Shown in pieces: positions 17,867 to 27,628 of a stretch of 64,000 nucleotides of DNA (position 1 is the first letter of the stretch; every line of letters begins with the position of its first letter). Below the pieces are notes generated by a model. That model was not told the origin of the DNA. It made no database searches and was given only the letters and a program-made list of their open reading frames with translations. The stretch is from JAJYIW01 sp963781665. Its GTDB lineage: Bacteria; Chloroflexota; Anaerolineae; Anaerolineales; Anaerolineaceae. The position numbers and the translations under genes are program-made. The stretch lies in the NCBI GenBank assembly GCA_963781665.1, contig CAWAGA010000002.1:3968001-4032000 (forward strand). The letters run 5' to 3'.

Positions 17867-18753
17867 GATGGATTTTCGACTTTGACCTCATTACTCTTGA
17901 GGAGGGAAGCAGCCGTAGGGCTTTCCTCTTCAGTCATCTGGCGGAATAACGCCCGTAAGTTGCGGCGGTGAAGCTCTTCAGCTAATCCCCCGAGGTATAC
18001 GCGGCTTTTGCCACACGATTCGATTGTAACCTCGGTCAATGCATCCATCGGATTACGGCGGCGTGAAGCAGCCTTCACGGCCTTGCGTATAGATGAAAGA
18101 TAAGCCAGATTCTCTTTGACAGCATCTTCTATTTCACCACGCAGGATGATATCGCCGTGTCCTTGGATGATGTTTTCAAGGCCCATTTTTCCAATCTTTT
18201 TTATCGAAGTCCCCAATTCTTCCAGGTCACCATCGACAACATAGGGTAAAGGTAGGAAGGCATCGCCTGCAAACAGGACCCGGTCTTCTTCGACCAGGAT
18301 CGAAATGCCGTCTCTGGAGTGGCCTGGGGTAGCGATGAGGGTCAGGTTCTTTTTGCCTACCCGCAAGGTGAGATTTCCTTGTTCGAATGTCATATGTGGT
18401 GGGATGAGCTTAATCTGACGGAAGATTGCATTTTGACGGCGAGCTGCTTCCAAAGCTGATGGACCGCGATCGATAATAGCCTGGCGGCATCTTGAATGGG
18501 CAATGACGGTTGCGCCTGGGAAAAAACAATTCCCCCAGCAATGGTCGGCATGGTGGTGGGTGTTAATGATATAGCGGACGGGAACTTTAAGCTCTTCTTC
18601 AATAAAATTCCGCATCGCCAAAGTTTCTTCGGGTAACGCCAGAGTATCGATGACAACGGCCCACTGTGGACCAATCACCACCCCTGCAGTGACTTGCGCA
18701 TAGATTTCACTTTGAAACCAGAACACATTTTCAGAAACGCGCTCGCGTTGCAT
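17863..18753 (-). CDS. Metallo-beta-lactamase fold hydrolase
   Basis: About 296 residues on the minus strand with the MBL metal motif 'NTHHHADHCWGN' (His-x-His-x-Asp-His), then 'LIATPGHSRDGISI', 'VLFAGDAFLPLPY' and 'QGHGDIILRGE', supplying all expected metal ligands. The size and layout fit glyoxalase II-like or quinoprotein relay enzymes. Start chosen at ATG 18753; an in-frame TTG at 18762 is possible. A TATTAT just before the ATG may be part of a promoter. Substrate unknown. Confidence 0.85.
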   Translation of the reverse strand: MQRERVSENVFWFQSEIYAQVTAGVVIGPQWAVVIDTLALPEETLAMRNFIEEELKVPVRYIINTHHHADHCWGNCFFPGATVIAHSRCRQAIIDRGPSALEAARRQNAIFRQIKLIPPHMTFEQGNLTLRVGKKNLTLIATPGHSRDGISILVEEDRVLFAGDAFLPLPYVVDGDLEELGTSIKKIGKMGLENIIQGHGDIILRGEIEDAVKENLAYLSSIRKAVKAASRRRNPMDALTEVTIESCGKSRVYLGGLAEELHRRNLRALFRQMTEEESPTAASLLKSNEVKVENPS

Positions 18754-18820
18754 ATAATACAATCCTGTCTAAATTTTGCACAAGGATAGCATAAAAGACT
18801 CTAAAAGTCAAAAAAATGGC

Positions 18821-21433
18821 TTATTGGATAATTCGCCGTTGGATAAGATACCAAACGGCAATTCCGAGAACGATGATTCCCAAGACGCCACCGGTTGCCA
18901 GGCTAACCCAAAAGGCAGCTTTATTTCCTGCCTGGGTTGTGTCACCGGTTGGGGTGACAGAAGTAGTGCCTTGAGAAGATGGATAATCTCCCGTCGGGAT
19001 GGTCGTTCCGGTTAAGTATGCAATCTGAGTTGTTTGTCCAGGATAACCATTGGAACCCTGAGATGGAGTGGCTGCCAAGCTGGGAGATGGGGTCACCGAA
19101 GGCGTTCCGTTGCTTATGGTCGATGAAGGGAAGGGTGTATTCGATTTCGACATCGTGCTCGTACGGAAAGGTGTGTTCGTTGAAGTACGCAATCGCGAGG
19201 CGGTATTGCTTCGGTAAACAAATAGGGTTCTGGTTTTCGTTGGCGTTCGAGTTAATGTGACCGTGCCTGTGAGGGTCCGGGTGAAGGTCATGGTGATTGT
19301 AGGGGTATTTGTGACAGTTGGGGTTGCTGTCGCCGTAATCGCAGCAACAGGACCGTAATAACCAATCGTACTTCCATCTTGACCGATAATTTCTAATTTG
19401 TAGTAATACGTTTTTCCGAAATCCAGGGTCTCGTCGATTTCAGCATAAATACCCCCTATGGTTTCGTTGCCCTTGTTGCTGATCGGACCGATAACCCTGT
19501 TGTAAATGCCATCCGGTTGCAGGCTGCGTATAATATAAAAAGCTGAGATGCCGCTTTCATATAAGGTTTCCCATTGGATGGTAGACTGGCTGACATTAAC
19601 CTTGGTTTTGAAGGAAAGGAAGCCAACCGGGTAATACCCTGCGATAAAAGGCGTAAAATTTAAATCCTGGCTCAAACCAGGCCGTCCATTGCTTGAAAAC
19701 GATACTTCGATTTCGTGGTTATTCGTCAAACAGCTCGTTGTTTGACCAGAAGCTCCATTGGCGCCAGTTCCTGCTGGGTTTTGGCCGGTCGTATCCCATT
19801 TATCGGTGACGTTGCCCTGGGGATCGTACCACCACAAAGGAAATTTTGAAGGATCAGATTGGCCGCAGAAATTCTGAGATTCAACCGTGGTGACGCAGGC
19901 CTGGTTTAAATCATAACGGAAGAACAAATTCAGGCTACCGGCACCTGCATTTTGCGCCAGGAAAATATCTAAGAAGTTCCCGCAAGGATTAATTGCATCC
20001 GTGCCAATGTTCAAGAATGGGATATTACTGTTACTCCCATTGCCATAATTGACGATATAAATATCGAAATCACCTCCGCTATCGTGGTTGAAGGCAATTC
20101 CAAGCGAAGGATAGGTTGTTCTTGACGAGGTGACTGTTACACGCCGGGCGTCGACCCCTGGCGTTGAATTGTTCTGGACGATGGCTGTGCCTAAGCGCTT
20201 CCCATCGGATGCAGTGCAATTTGCGACTGCTCCGCTCACCGATAAGCCTGTTCCCCAGAAATTATGGTCAACGTTCCCCGATCCTTTACAATCGACCTGT
20301 TTGCTGCCCTGGTTTCCATAAATATTATTAGCTGTGGCCTGGATGGAGCCATTCCCACCGGACTTGATTATGCCATACCCTTTATTCCCCTGGATTTGGT
20401 TGAACCTGACCTGCACACTTCCATTGTTACCGGTTAATGAAATCGCATTTTTTCCACCATTGAGATCGTCAGATTCAATGGTAACCTGATCCGGGCTGGC
20501 GACTGCGATCAAATCGCGGGTGCTGCTGCACGAACCGGCGGAAACGTTGAGCTGCCTGATTGTGGCACCGGCACTGACCTGCAGGAGAGGATTGTTCGAA
20601 CAGACGCTGGTTGTGATGCTGGCATTATCGATACCTTGAATGATATCGCTCTGGCTGATGTTGACCGGGCTACCTTTAATATTATAGGAACCCAGGATAT
20701 TTATGGTCGATGCCGGCGGCAAAGAGTCGATGGCATCTTTCAAACCTGTGCCGAGCCCGCCCTCCAGATCATCAGCGCTGTTGACGAAGCAAGGTGCGTT
20801 ACTGCCGCATGTACTGGCGTCGTTAGCAACGTAGGCTGGGCTGCGAGGACTGGAAATTGATAGCTTGCTTAAAGTAAGCGTCGATGTCGCCGTCCATTTA
20901 CTGCCATCATTGGTTTCGTAGATGGTGATCGAGATCGGATTGTCGACCGAAGTGACTGCGGAATCCTTGTTGATCCGGAATGCAAAATTTAAGGAATTTG
21001 GGCCGGCAGAAAGGTTGGCATTCGCGCCGCCCAAGAAATCATAATTGGTCGGAACAGTAGTACTGCAAATTGACCCAGATGGATCGGACGTCCAACCAGC
21101 GGAAGTTGTCGAAAAAGAGGCTTTGTCAATCCAGGTAGAATTTCCTGCATTTGAGCTGTAAAAACAAGCATGTACGTTTGCCGACCCTGAAAAACTCGTG
21201 GCAACGCCAAAGGATGCGAGAAAATTGATGCGTTGACCGGCTGCACAGCCAGCTGAAGGGCACGAAGAGGGATTTACCTGGGCAATACCATTAACTTGAG
21301 AGATGGCAGCATCCCTGACGGGCAACTGCATCCTGTCCCTAAAAATGCTGTTGGCAGATTTGCCTATCAATCCAGGCCCAATTATCCAGGGCAAAATTGC
21401 AAGAACGATAATGAGTGAAGATAACCTTTTCAT
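18821..21433 (-). CDS. Large secreted surface protein with parallel beta-helix and Thr/Ser/Pro stalk
   Basis: About 870 residues. The start is ATG 21433 with AGGAG just upstream (21441-21446 region), which leaves an N-terminal signal peptide 'MKRLSSLIIVLAILPWIIGPG'. The middle (about residues 220-430) contains short repeats such as 'ISLTGNNGSVQVRFNQIQGNKG' cut by turns, typical of right-handed parallel beta-helices. It is followed by sandwich-like segments, one being 'QWETLYESGISAFYIIRSLQ'. Residues from about 700 form a low-complexity stalk rich in Thr, Ser and Pro, and the end is a membrane helix 'VSLATGGVLGIIVLGIAVWYLI' followed by Arg-Arg. This suits an exported protein displayed on the cell surface, probably glycosylated on the stalk. 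Confidence 0.8.
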   Translation of the reverse strand: MKRLSSLIIVLAILPWIIGPGLIGKSANSIFRDRMQLPVRDAAISQVNGIAQVNPSSCPSAGCAAGQRINFLASFGVATSFSGSANVHACFYSSNAGNSTWIDKASFSTTSAGWTSDPSGSICSTTVPTNYDFLGGANANLSAGPNSLNFAFRINKDSAVTSVDNPISITIYETNDGSKWTATSTLTLSKLSISSPRSPAYVANDASTCGSNAPCFVNSADDLEGGLGTGLKDAIDSLPPASTINILGSYNIKGSPVNISQSDIIQGIDNASITTSVCSNNPLLQVSAGATIRQLNVSAGSCSSTRDLIAVASPDQVTIESDDLNGGKNAISLTGNNGSVQVRFNQIQGNKGYGIIKSGGNGSIQATANNIYGNQGSKQVDCKGSGNVDHNFWGTGLSVSGAVANCTASDGKRLGTAIVQNNSTPGVDARRVTVTSSRTTYPSLGIAFNHDSGGDFDIYIVNYGNGSNSNIPFLNIGTDAINPCGNFLDIFLAQNAGAGSLNLFFRYDLNQACVTTVESQNFCGQSDPSKFPLWWYDPQGNVTDKWDTTGQNPAGTGANGASGQTTSCLTNNHEIEVSFSSNGRPGLSQDLNFTPFIAGYYPVGFLSFKTKVNVSQSTIQWETLYESGISAFYIIRSLQPDGIYNRVIGPISNKGNETIGGIYAEIDETLDFGKTYYYKLEIIGQDGSTIGYYGPVAAITATATPTVTNTPTITMTFTRTLTGTVTLTRTPTKTRTLFVYRSNTASRLRTSTNTPFRTSTMSKSNTPFPSSTISNGTPSVTPSPSLAATPSQGSNGYPGQTTQIAYLTGTTIPTGDYPSSQGTTSVTPTGDTTQAGNKAAFWVSLATGGVLGIIVLGIAVWYLIQRRIIQ

Positions 21434-21662
21434 TTTCGAGCTCCTGTAATCCCTACTCCATGAAGGCACCTGAATAAGCCGTTCGACTGTCTTAGCGATA
21501 AGATGAATAGGATGAGTTAAGTGCAATGATTGTAAAAGTTTGCGTGCTGACAGGTATATATAGTTGTAATGATAATCTTTTCTTTTTGATTCTACAACGT
21601 TTATAAGCGATCTGTTTCACAAATTGGTTTTTATGCTAGAATTTGCGAGGAGGGAGAGCCAT

Positions 21663-22622
21663 ATGCTGCGGACATTCATTATTAGCCTTTCCCGTGTTAG
21701 TTGGGCGCAATCGGCGATCATGAGATCTGGGCTCGCCTGGCGGGCTGCCAGTCGTTTCGTGGCTGGAGTTGAGCCAGAAGCAGCTATCCAGGCAGCTCGC
21801 GATGTAAATGATAAGAATATCGCGGCCAGTTTGGACCACCTGGGAGAAAATACACAGCAAAGCAGTGATGCAGTCCAGGCTACAATCAGCATTTTTTCGA
21901 TTCTGGATCAAATTAGGTTTTCAGAAGTCAACTCAAATGTGTCTATCAAGCTGACCCAGATTGGGTTGGGGATCAGCACTGGATTATGTAAAGAGAACCT
22001 GCAGAAAATAATTGAAAAAGCACGTGAGAATGGGATCTTCATCCGGCTTGATATGGAAGAAAGTAAATACGTCGATCAAACTCTGGCATTATACAAGGAG
22101 ATGTGTCATTCAGGCTACGAGAACCTGGGTGTTGTCATCCAATCTTACCTCTTTCGGAGCCAGTCAGATCTCATAGAATTAGCCCGGTTCGATGCCAAAG
22201 TTCGTTTGTGTAAGGGCGCTTATAAAGAGCCAATTGAGCGCGCATTTCCCAAAAAGGGGGATGTCGATCAAAATTATGACCGGTTGGCGGAGCAGCTGCT
22301 GGATCGCGCCAAGCTCACAATCAATTCTGGAATTAGTGAAATTTCATCTTTCCCCCCAATCCCCGCTATAGCAACTCATGACCTGGCCCGGATCGAGCAT
22401 GTGAAAGCATATGTCGAAAAGATTGGCCTTGCTCGAGAGGCATTTGAATTTCAGATGCTGTATGGAATCCGCAGTGATTTGCAGGCGCGTCTATCTCAGG
22501 AAGGATACCGCGTTCGAGTTTACATTCCATTCGGCACACGTTGGTATCCTTACCTGATGCGCCGATTAGCTGAACGCCCTGCGAATTTATGGTTTTTTAC
22601 CTCAAATTTCATCCACAAATAA
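21663..22622 (+). CDS. Proline dehydrogenase
   Basis: About 319 residues, the length of stand-alone FAD-dependent proline dehydrogenases, which oxidise proline to pyrroline-5-carboxylate. It shows 'VSIKLTQIGLG', 'FIRLDMEESKYVDQTL', 'LCKGAYKEP', 'AIATHD' and a C-terminal 'YPYLMRRLAERPAN' with the arginines that bind the proline carboxylate. ATG 21663 is chosen over the upstream in-frame codon at 21624 because a strong GAGGAGGGAG site lies just before it. No pyrroline-5-carboxylate dehydrogenase is adjacent. Confidence 0.9.
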   Translation: MLRTFIISLSRVSWAQSAIMRSGLAWRAASRFVAGVEPEAAIQAARDVNDKNIAASLDHLGENTQQSSDAVQATISIFSILDQIRFSEVNSNVSIKLTQIGLGISTGLCKENLQKIIEKARENGIFIRLDMEESKYVDQTLALYKEMCHSGYENLGVVIQSYLFRSQSDLIELARFDAKVRLCKGAYKEPIERAFPKKGDVDQNYDRLAEQLLDRAKLTINSGISEISSFPPIPAIATHDLARIEHVKAYVEKIGLAREAFEFQMLYGIRSDLQARLSQEGYRVRVYIPFGTRWYPYLMRRLAERPANLWFFTSNFIHK

Positions 22623-22654
22623 TTACTGTAATTATCGCTTCTGCTTTCTAATTT

Positions 22655-23581
22655 ATGAAAAAAATATCGTTGAGAAAACTTAGTTCGTTGGTCCACCCCT
22701 ATTTCTTGCTGGGTGGATTTCTATTGTATGCCTTAGGTGTAGGTGTTTCGCATTATTTGGGCCATCCGGTAGATTGGACGGCGTATGTGTTAGGCCAGGT
22801 GTGTGTCTTTTTCCTGCAACTAAGCATTATTTTCTTGCGCGATTACTTCTCCAATTTGCTGGAAGTCAAACCTGGCGACTATAAGCTGGAACATCAGGTG
22901 AGTAGCAGCATCGTCCAAACGGCCGAAGGTGAATATCGCCTCACCCAACAAGCATCGCTCTTATCATCTGTAACCGCGCTGACCTGTGGAGTCTTCTTTA
23001 CCGTGCTGCTTTTACGTCAGGGATATTTAAGCCCGCCGGCATTAACCATTATCGTCATCGATTTTATGATTGCATTGTTTTTCGCTTCTCCTCCCATCCG
23101 GTTGGTCGATTCGGGATATGGCGAGTTAACGATGGCTATTTTTTTATCAAACCTGATACCTGCACTGGCCTTCATCCTGCAAGCTGGTAATTTGCACCGC
23201 CTGCTCGCCATGACAACTTTCCCGTTGACCGTGCTCTACCTGGCTTCGACTATGGCGTTTTCACTGCAGGATTATTTATCCGATCTAAAAAACGGGCGGC
23301 GGACCCTGCTCATCCGCCTTGGCTGGCAGAGAGGTATGATTATTCATAATATCTTAGTTTTAGTTGGATTTATGCTCATTGTTATTTCTATAACAGCTGG
23401 ATTGCCATGGAGAATTGCCTGGCCTTCGCTATTAGCACTACCGATTGGTTTGTTCCAAATCTGGCAGATGAACCAGATTTCTGAAGGTGTGAAACCTCGC
23501 TGGAGATTGTTGTCGGTGACAGCCATGGCTACTTTCAGTTTAACGGCCTACTTTTTCGCCTTTTCTTTCTGGATCAGTTAA
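22655..23581 (+). CDS. UbiA-family prenyltransferase (MenA-like)
   Basis: A 308-residue membrane protein with about eight hydrophobic segments. The two aspartate-rich loops of the UbiA family are present in modified form: 'FLRDYFSNLLEVKPGDY' and 'FSLQDYLSDLKNGRRTLLIRLGW'. The closest match by eye is MenA, which prenylates dihydroxynaphthoate in menaquinone synthesis, but other aromatic acceptors are possible. It lies 32 bases after proline dehydrogenase, which would pass electrons to the quinone pool. A likely terminator follows. Confidence 0.75.
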   Translation: MKKISLRKLSSLVHPYFLLGGFLLYALGVGVSHYLGHPVDWTAYVLGQVCVFFLQLSIIFLRDYFSNLLEVKPGDYKLEHQVSSSIVQTAEGEYRLTQQASLLSSVTALTCGVFFTVLLLRQGYLSPPALTIIVIDFMIALFFASPPIRLVDSGYGELTMAIFLSNLIPALAFILQAGNLHRLLAMTTFPLTVLYLASTMAFSLQDYLSDLKNGRRTLLIRLGWQRGMIIHNILVLVGFMLIVISITAGLPWRIAWPSLLALPIGLFQIWQMNQISEGVKPRWRLLSVTAMATFSLTAYFFAFSFWIS

Positions 23582-23595
23582 ACCGCAGATGAGGG

Positions 23596-23633
23596 AAAAG
23601 CACCCCGAAAACGTCATGGCGTTGCTTTTTTTT
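23596..23633 (+). terminator. Likely intrinsic terminator after the UbiA-family gene
   Basis: AAAAGCA at 23596-23602 pairs with TGCTTTT at 23623-23629, and a run of eight T covers 23626-23633. The intervening loop is long (20 bases) with only a weak inner pairing, so the call is moderate. Confidence 0.5.
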
Positions 23634-23699
23634 GTATACGAGGTATAATCTCATCATTATTATTGTTACGAGATAGGCATGTCGATGAAGGAGGAATTT

Positions 23700-24164
23700 A
23701 TGCCGATTGTCAGTGGAATTCCCGCACCTGATTTTGAACTGAAAGATGATGCAGACATCAAGCGCAATCTTTCCGATTATAGAGGTGCAAACGTCATACT
23801 TTATTTTTATCCAAAGGATGATACTCCTGGCTGCACGACTGAAGCATGCAATTTTCGTGATAGTTACCAGGATTTCCTTTCTGCTGGCGCGGTCATCCTG
23901 GGGGTAAGTCCGGATACGGTTAAATCACATGCGAAGTTTAAAGAAAAGTATCACCTTCCATTTCCATTGTTAGCTGATGCAGACCATAAGGTTTGTGAGA
24001 TTTACGGTGTTTGGGGAATGAAAAAATTGGCTGGAAGGGAATACGAAGGTGTATTTCGTACGACATTTCTCATCAATCCCGAAGGAAAAATCGAAAAGGT
24101 CTTCGAAAAGGTAAAACCGGCTGAGCACAGCGCTGAGATATTAGATGTTTTGTGTGTGAGCTAA
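23700..24164 (+). CDS. bcp: Thioredoxin-dependent peroxiredoxin (Bcp/PrxQ type)
   Basis: A 154-residue peroxiredoxin that reduces hydroperoxides. 'YPKDDTPGCTTEACNFRD' carries both the peroxidatic Cys and, five residues on, the resolving Cys typical of atypical two-cysteine Bcp/PrxQ enzymes. In-frame ATGs at 23679 and 23685 exist, but AAGGAGG at 23690-23695 directs initiation at ATG 23700, giving the usual family length and N-terminus. A TATAAT at about 23642 may be its -10 element. It is a single-gene unit. Confidence 0.92.
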   Translation: MPIVSGIPAPDFELKDDADIKRNLSDYRGANVILYFYPKDDTPGCTTEACNFRDSYQDFLSAGAVILGVSPDTVKSHAKFKEKYHLPFPLLADADHKVCEIYGVWGMKKLAGREYEGVFRTTFLINPEGKIEKVFEKVKPAEHSAEILDVLCVS

Positions 24165-24319
24165 TCTAATTCAGAGGAGGTTGTTATATTACTGAGGTTT
24201 ATTAAGAATGGTTGTGGTGATTTAACGGTACATAAGACCTACCAGACCAAATACTTATTTGTTGGTTCACCGTGGGGGATATCGCCGACATATATATGTC
24301 TGCATCTGAGAAGGTAATA

Positions 24320-24348
24320 CTGAAATTCAGACTGAGTTTGGCTAGAAT
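24320..24348 (+). promoter_or_regulatory. Putative promoter CTGAAA-17-TAGAAT before the sensor kinase
   Basis: CTGAAA at 24320-24325 and TAGAAT at 24343-24348 are 17 bases apart. Transcription would begin near 24355, where the second ATG of the sensor kinase lies, so the mRNA may be leaderless. Confidence 0.45.
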
Positions 24349-24351
24349 GGC

Positions 24352-26202
24352 ATGATGGAGAAACCCGCGGGAAGTGGAATTTGGCAGCACAAGTTGGTTC
24401 ACCTGCTTATCGTAGTGGTGGCAATCGGCGTCTTATTGGCGTCTTTTCAATTCATTTTCCCCGGGTTGAATAGTTTCATTGCTCTGATCGCAGGAAGTGT
24501 TATCACTGCTGGGATAATCGTATTTGACCTGGTAATTTCTCGCCAGGGATGGACCGGCCATAATACAAATCGTGGCAATCAAGTAGTTTCACCCCTCGGT
24601 GCAGAAGAAATAGAATATATGGAAGCTCGGTTGGAGATGATTCGCAGGTTGAACAAGCACCTGATCGAAGCCAAAGATGAAAAAGAAATCATTTCCTTCA
24701 CAGTGGACCTGATCGGAGATCTGACCAAAGCCGAAGGGATAACCTTTGTACCTTTCGATGAATACGGCCTTCCACTACCTGCGGTTATCAAGGGGACAAT
24801 GCCTGAACAAGAGTTATTAGCCTGGGCAGAACACATAAATTCTCCGGAAACCAGAAGCGATTGTGAGGCTTGCCGGACCCTGCATTCGAGCTCAGGTACA
24901 ACTTGCCCTTTGCAAACCCAGGCTACGATTATAGCTCCTGAGATTTATTGCCTTCCTATTCAGAGGGAAGGCGATACCTTGGGGATGCTAAATATTTACC
25001 TACCCACAATGACTCCTTTTACTGACAAAACGCGTGATTTTTTGGAAGGTGTTTTGTACGAAATGACCATTGCAGCGGAGGCAATCCGCTTACGTAATCA
25101 GGAAACCGCATTGTTACGGCAGCTGCAATTAGCACGCTCTGTTAAGGTCAGCTTGTCAACCTCGCTGAGCGATCTTTTGGATCAAATTCAAAATATTATG
25201 GAGCCGTATTTCGCCGTACTTGTCATTCGTCCTGCCGATTCTGGCCCAATTCCACAGGTATTCACACGTGGTTGTATATCATCACAACTGCCGCCTTACG
25301 TCCAAGACCTGTTATTCAAAGTATTTGAAGACGAACAATCGATTATATGTGAAAATATCGAGGAGGAATCCACCTTTCCCTCTGGGAAAGGATCGATTAT
25401 TGCCACACCTATCTCGTTGTCCGCCAGCCCAGCAGCTGGCGTCTTGGGAATCGGGATAAGGTTTCCATTCCGGTTCCACAGCGAACATCTGCTTATTCTT
25501 CAGATGGTTGGCGTGCAGATAGCTCAATTGATCGAACAAGAGCGGAAAATGGTTGAGCTGGAATTTCAGGCGGTCAAAAAGGAAAGAACTCGCCTGGCAA
25601 GAGAAATCCATGATGGCCTCGCACAGACGTTAGCAGTACTTAAGTTACAAACAGGGCAGATGCAAAATTATTTGGCCCGCAAGGATTTGGCAAAGTTAGG
25701 TCAGACCTTAAAATTGAACCACAGGACGCTTGCCAGCGCTTATATCGATATCCGCCAATCGATCGATAACCTGCGATTATTTCCTCAGGAAAGCTTGTAC
25801 CAGTGGCTCGAGCAAATCGTTGATGACTTCACCAGGATAACGGATCTTGAAATTACTTTAAACCTGGTTGAATCAAAGACAACCTCCAATCTATCCGCGG
25901 AAATTCAAGCACAACTCATCCGCATTATCCAGGAAACCTTGAGCAATATCAGAAAACACGCCAAAGCTACCCATGTTTGGATTTCGATAAATGAGTGGAA
26001 CGGTGATCTGATCATTGAAGTTCGCGATGACGGACAGGGTTTCGAACCAGAAGATATCCCTAGCATTTCGCAATATGGATTGCGAGGTATGCGAGAGAGA
26101 TCCGAACTTATTGGGGCAGATTTTCAAATCACCAGCCATCTCCAACAAGGAACTACGGTCAGCCTTCACGTTCCCATCCCATTCAGTGAGACTCAAATAT
26201 GA
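24352..26202 (+). CDS. NarL-type membrane sensor histidine kinase with a Cys cluster
   Basis: A 616-residue kinase. Two membrane helices lie at about residues 16-62, followed by two GAF-like regions (about 105-245 and 260-395), a HisKA_3 phosphoacceptor 'RLAREIHDGLAQTL' with His420, and a HATPase_c domain with 'IRIIQETLSNIRKHAKATHV' and 'DDGQGFEP'. The first GAF-like region has Cys171-x2-Cys174, Cys185 and Cys200, which could hold an iron-sulfur or redox centre. It overlaps the response regulator gene by four bases (ATGA). The next genes assemble cytochrome oxidase, so oxygen or redox sensing is plausible but inferred. ATG 24355 may be the true first codon. Confidence 0.9.
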   Translation: MMEKPAGSGIWQHKLVHLLIVVVAIGVLLASFQFIFPGLNSFIALIAGSVITAGIIVFDLVISRQGWTGHNTNRGNQVVSPLGAEEIEYMEARLEMIRRLNKHLIEAKDEKEIISFTVDLIGDLTKAEGITFVPFDEYGLPLPAVIKGTMPEQELLAWAEHINSPETRSDCEACRTLHSSSGTTCPLQTQATIIAPEIYCLPIQREGDTLGMLNIYLPTMTPFTDKTRDFLEGVLYEMTIAAEAIRLRNQETALLRQLQLARSVKVSLSTSLSDLLDQIQNIMEPYFAVLVIRPADSGPIPQVFTRGCISSQLPPYVQDLLFKVFEDEQSIICENIEEESTFPSGKGSIIATPISLSASPAAGVLGIGIRFPFRFHSEHLLILQMVGVQIAQLIEQERKMVELEFQAVKKERTRLAREIHDGLAQTLAVLKLQTGQMQNYLARKDLAKLGQTLKLNHRTLASAYIDIRQSIDNLRLFPQESLYQWLEQIVDDFTRITDLEITLNLVESKTTSNLSAEIQAQLIRIIQETLSNIRKHAKATHVWISINEWNGDLIIEVRDDGQGFEPEDIPSISQYGLRGMRERSELIGADFQITSHLQQGTTVSLHVPIPFSETQI

Positions 26203-26846
26203 ATGGCCGCATCCGCATTGTGGTCGTCGATGATCACACCTTGTTTAAACAGGGATTGGTGAATCTTCTGGGAGATATACCTGAATTTCAAGTTGTCGGC
26301 TCAGCCGGAAGCGGAGAAAAAGCCCTTCAAGTTATTCAGGAGACCTCTCCTGATGTAATATTACTGGACGTCAATATGCCCGGAGTCGACGGCGTCGAGA
26401 CCGTGCGCAAATTGCGTCAAAATAAACAAAAAGCTCGGATAATCATGTTGACGATTTCAAAACAAGACGAGGACCTTTTTGGAGCCATAGAGGCAGGAGC
26501 GGATGGGTACTTATTAAAAAATACCGAACCCGATGATCTCAGGCGAGCAATCAATCTCGTCGTAGAGGGCCAATCTTTCCTCTCCCCCGAAGTCACCCGT
26601 CCGGTGTTTAAAGCGATATCAAGAAACCAGGCTGATATGGTTCAAGCAGTTCAATTAAGTGATCGGGAAATTGAAGTTTTACAATGCCTTGCCAGCGGAC
26701 AAACGACTGTTCAGATAGGATCGCTGCTCTTTATTTCTGAGAATACGGTCAAGACACATATTCGCCATATTCTGGATAAACTTGATGCAGCCAACCGGAC
26801 AGAAGCAGTCAGCAAGGCTTTACAAATGGGACTTATTCACAAGTAA
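26199..26846 (+). CDS. NarL/FixJ-family response regulator
   Basis: A 215-residue regulator: receiver domain with acidic 'VVVDDH', phosphoacceptor Asp57 in 'VILLDVNMPG', the conserved Thr of 'MLTIS' and Lys of 'YLLKN'. A C-terminal LuxR-type helix-turn-helix follows: 'LSDREIEVLQCLASG' and 'ISENTVKTHIRHILDKL'. It is the cognate partner of the kinase with which it overlaps by four bases. Its targets may include the following cytochrome oxidase assembly genes, which begin 161 bases downstream. Confidence 0.95.
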   Translation: MNGRIRIVVVDDHTLFKQGLVNLLGDIPEFQVVGSAGSGEKALQVIQETSPDVILLDVNMPGVDGVETVRKLRQNKQKARIIMLTISKQDEDLFGAIEAGADGYLLKNTEPDDLRRAINLVVEGQSFLSPEVTRPVFKAISRNQADMVQAVQLSDREIEVLQCLASGQTTVQIGSLLFISENTVKTHIRHILDKLDAANRTEAVSKALQMGLIHK

Positions 26847-27007
26847 CATCCAGAATATAACGCCAGATAATAGGAGAAAGAAGGACTATAAGTCCATTCT
26901 GGGAGCGAAAACGAATTGGGTAGGTTTGGGGAGGTCAATGAACTTGGTTCAGGTGGCTGATACTATAACCATTTCGTAAATGGGCTGGGTAATTATCAGG
27001 GGTAAAT

Positions 27008-27622
27008 ATGAATTTTCTACAAAATAATTGGCACAGATTTCGATTTGTTTGGCTGGGCATAATCATTATTTTCATAACGGCTGGATTGTTGCTCATCTCT
27101 TTTTTAACAAAACCATATACATACCACGGAACAGTGATCAACCCTCCTAAAGCAGCCCCCGATTTTTCCCTGCAGGATACCCAGGGAAATACTTTCCGGT
27201 TGAGCGATTATAAAGGCCAGCTTGTGCTGATATTTTTCGGTTATACCAATTGCCCTGATGAATGCCCGGCGACGTGCGCAATCCTCGAGCAGGTTTGGTC
27301 AGGGCTGGGAACCAAAACAAGCCAGGTGAAATTTGTTTTCATCACCGTAGATCCAGACCGGGATACAGCGCCGGTTTTGAGAACCTTCTTAGCCAAATTC
27401 AATTCTCAGTTCATCGGTTTGACCGGTTCTGTGTCTGAACTACAACCGGTATGGACTGATTTTGGAGTTTACGTGACCAAATCCGGGAGTGGGGCTGATT
27501 ACAGTGTGTCTCATTCCTTGAATTTGTACCTGGTTGATAAACAAGGTGACGTTTATTTGATTTACCCGTATCCGACCACAACAGATGAATTATTGAAAGA
27601 TCTATCCCATTTATTGGGTTGA
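27008..27622 (+). CDS. SCO1/SenC-type copper chaperone
   Basis: A 204-residue membrane-anchored thioredoxin-fold protein: one N-terminal helix 'LGIIIIFITAGLLLISF', then 'GYTNCPDECPATC' with the copper-binding Cys82-x3-Cys86, and the third ligand His in 'YSVSHSLNLYLVD'. SCO proteins deliver copper to the CuA site of cytochrome c oxidase. AGGGG precedes ATG 27008. It is the first gene of the SCO1-SURF1-CtaA/CtaB block and probably co-transcribed with SURF1, which starts six bases after it. Confidence 0.92.
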   Translation: MNFLQNNWHRFRFVWLGIIIIFITAGLLLISFLTKPYTYHGTVINPPKAAPDFSLQDTQGNTFRLSDYKGQLVLIFFGYTNCPDECPATCAILEQVWSGLGTKTSQVKFVFITVDPDRDTAPVLRTFLAKFNSQFIGLTGSVSELQPVWTDFGVYVTKSGSGADYSVSHSLNLYLVDKQGDVYLIYPYPTTTDELLKDLSHLLG

Positions 27623-27628
27623 GGTGTT

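Noticed and set aside
19100..19400. Thr/Ser/Pro repeats of the surface protein as a DNA repeat array or CRISPR
   Set aside because: The repetition is at amino-acid composition level, with irregular DNA units and no spacers.
26782..26979. Small plus-strand frame between the response regulator and SCO1 gene
   Set aside because: It overlaps the end of the regulator in another frame, has no ribosome-binding site and no recognisable sequence.
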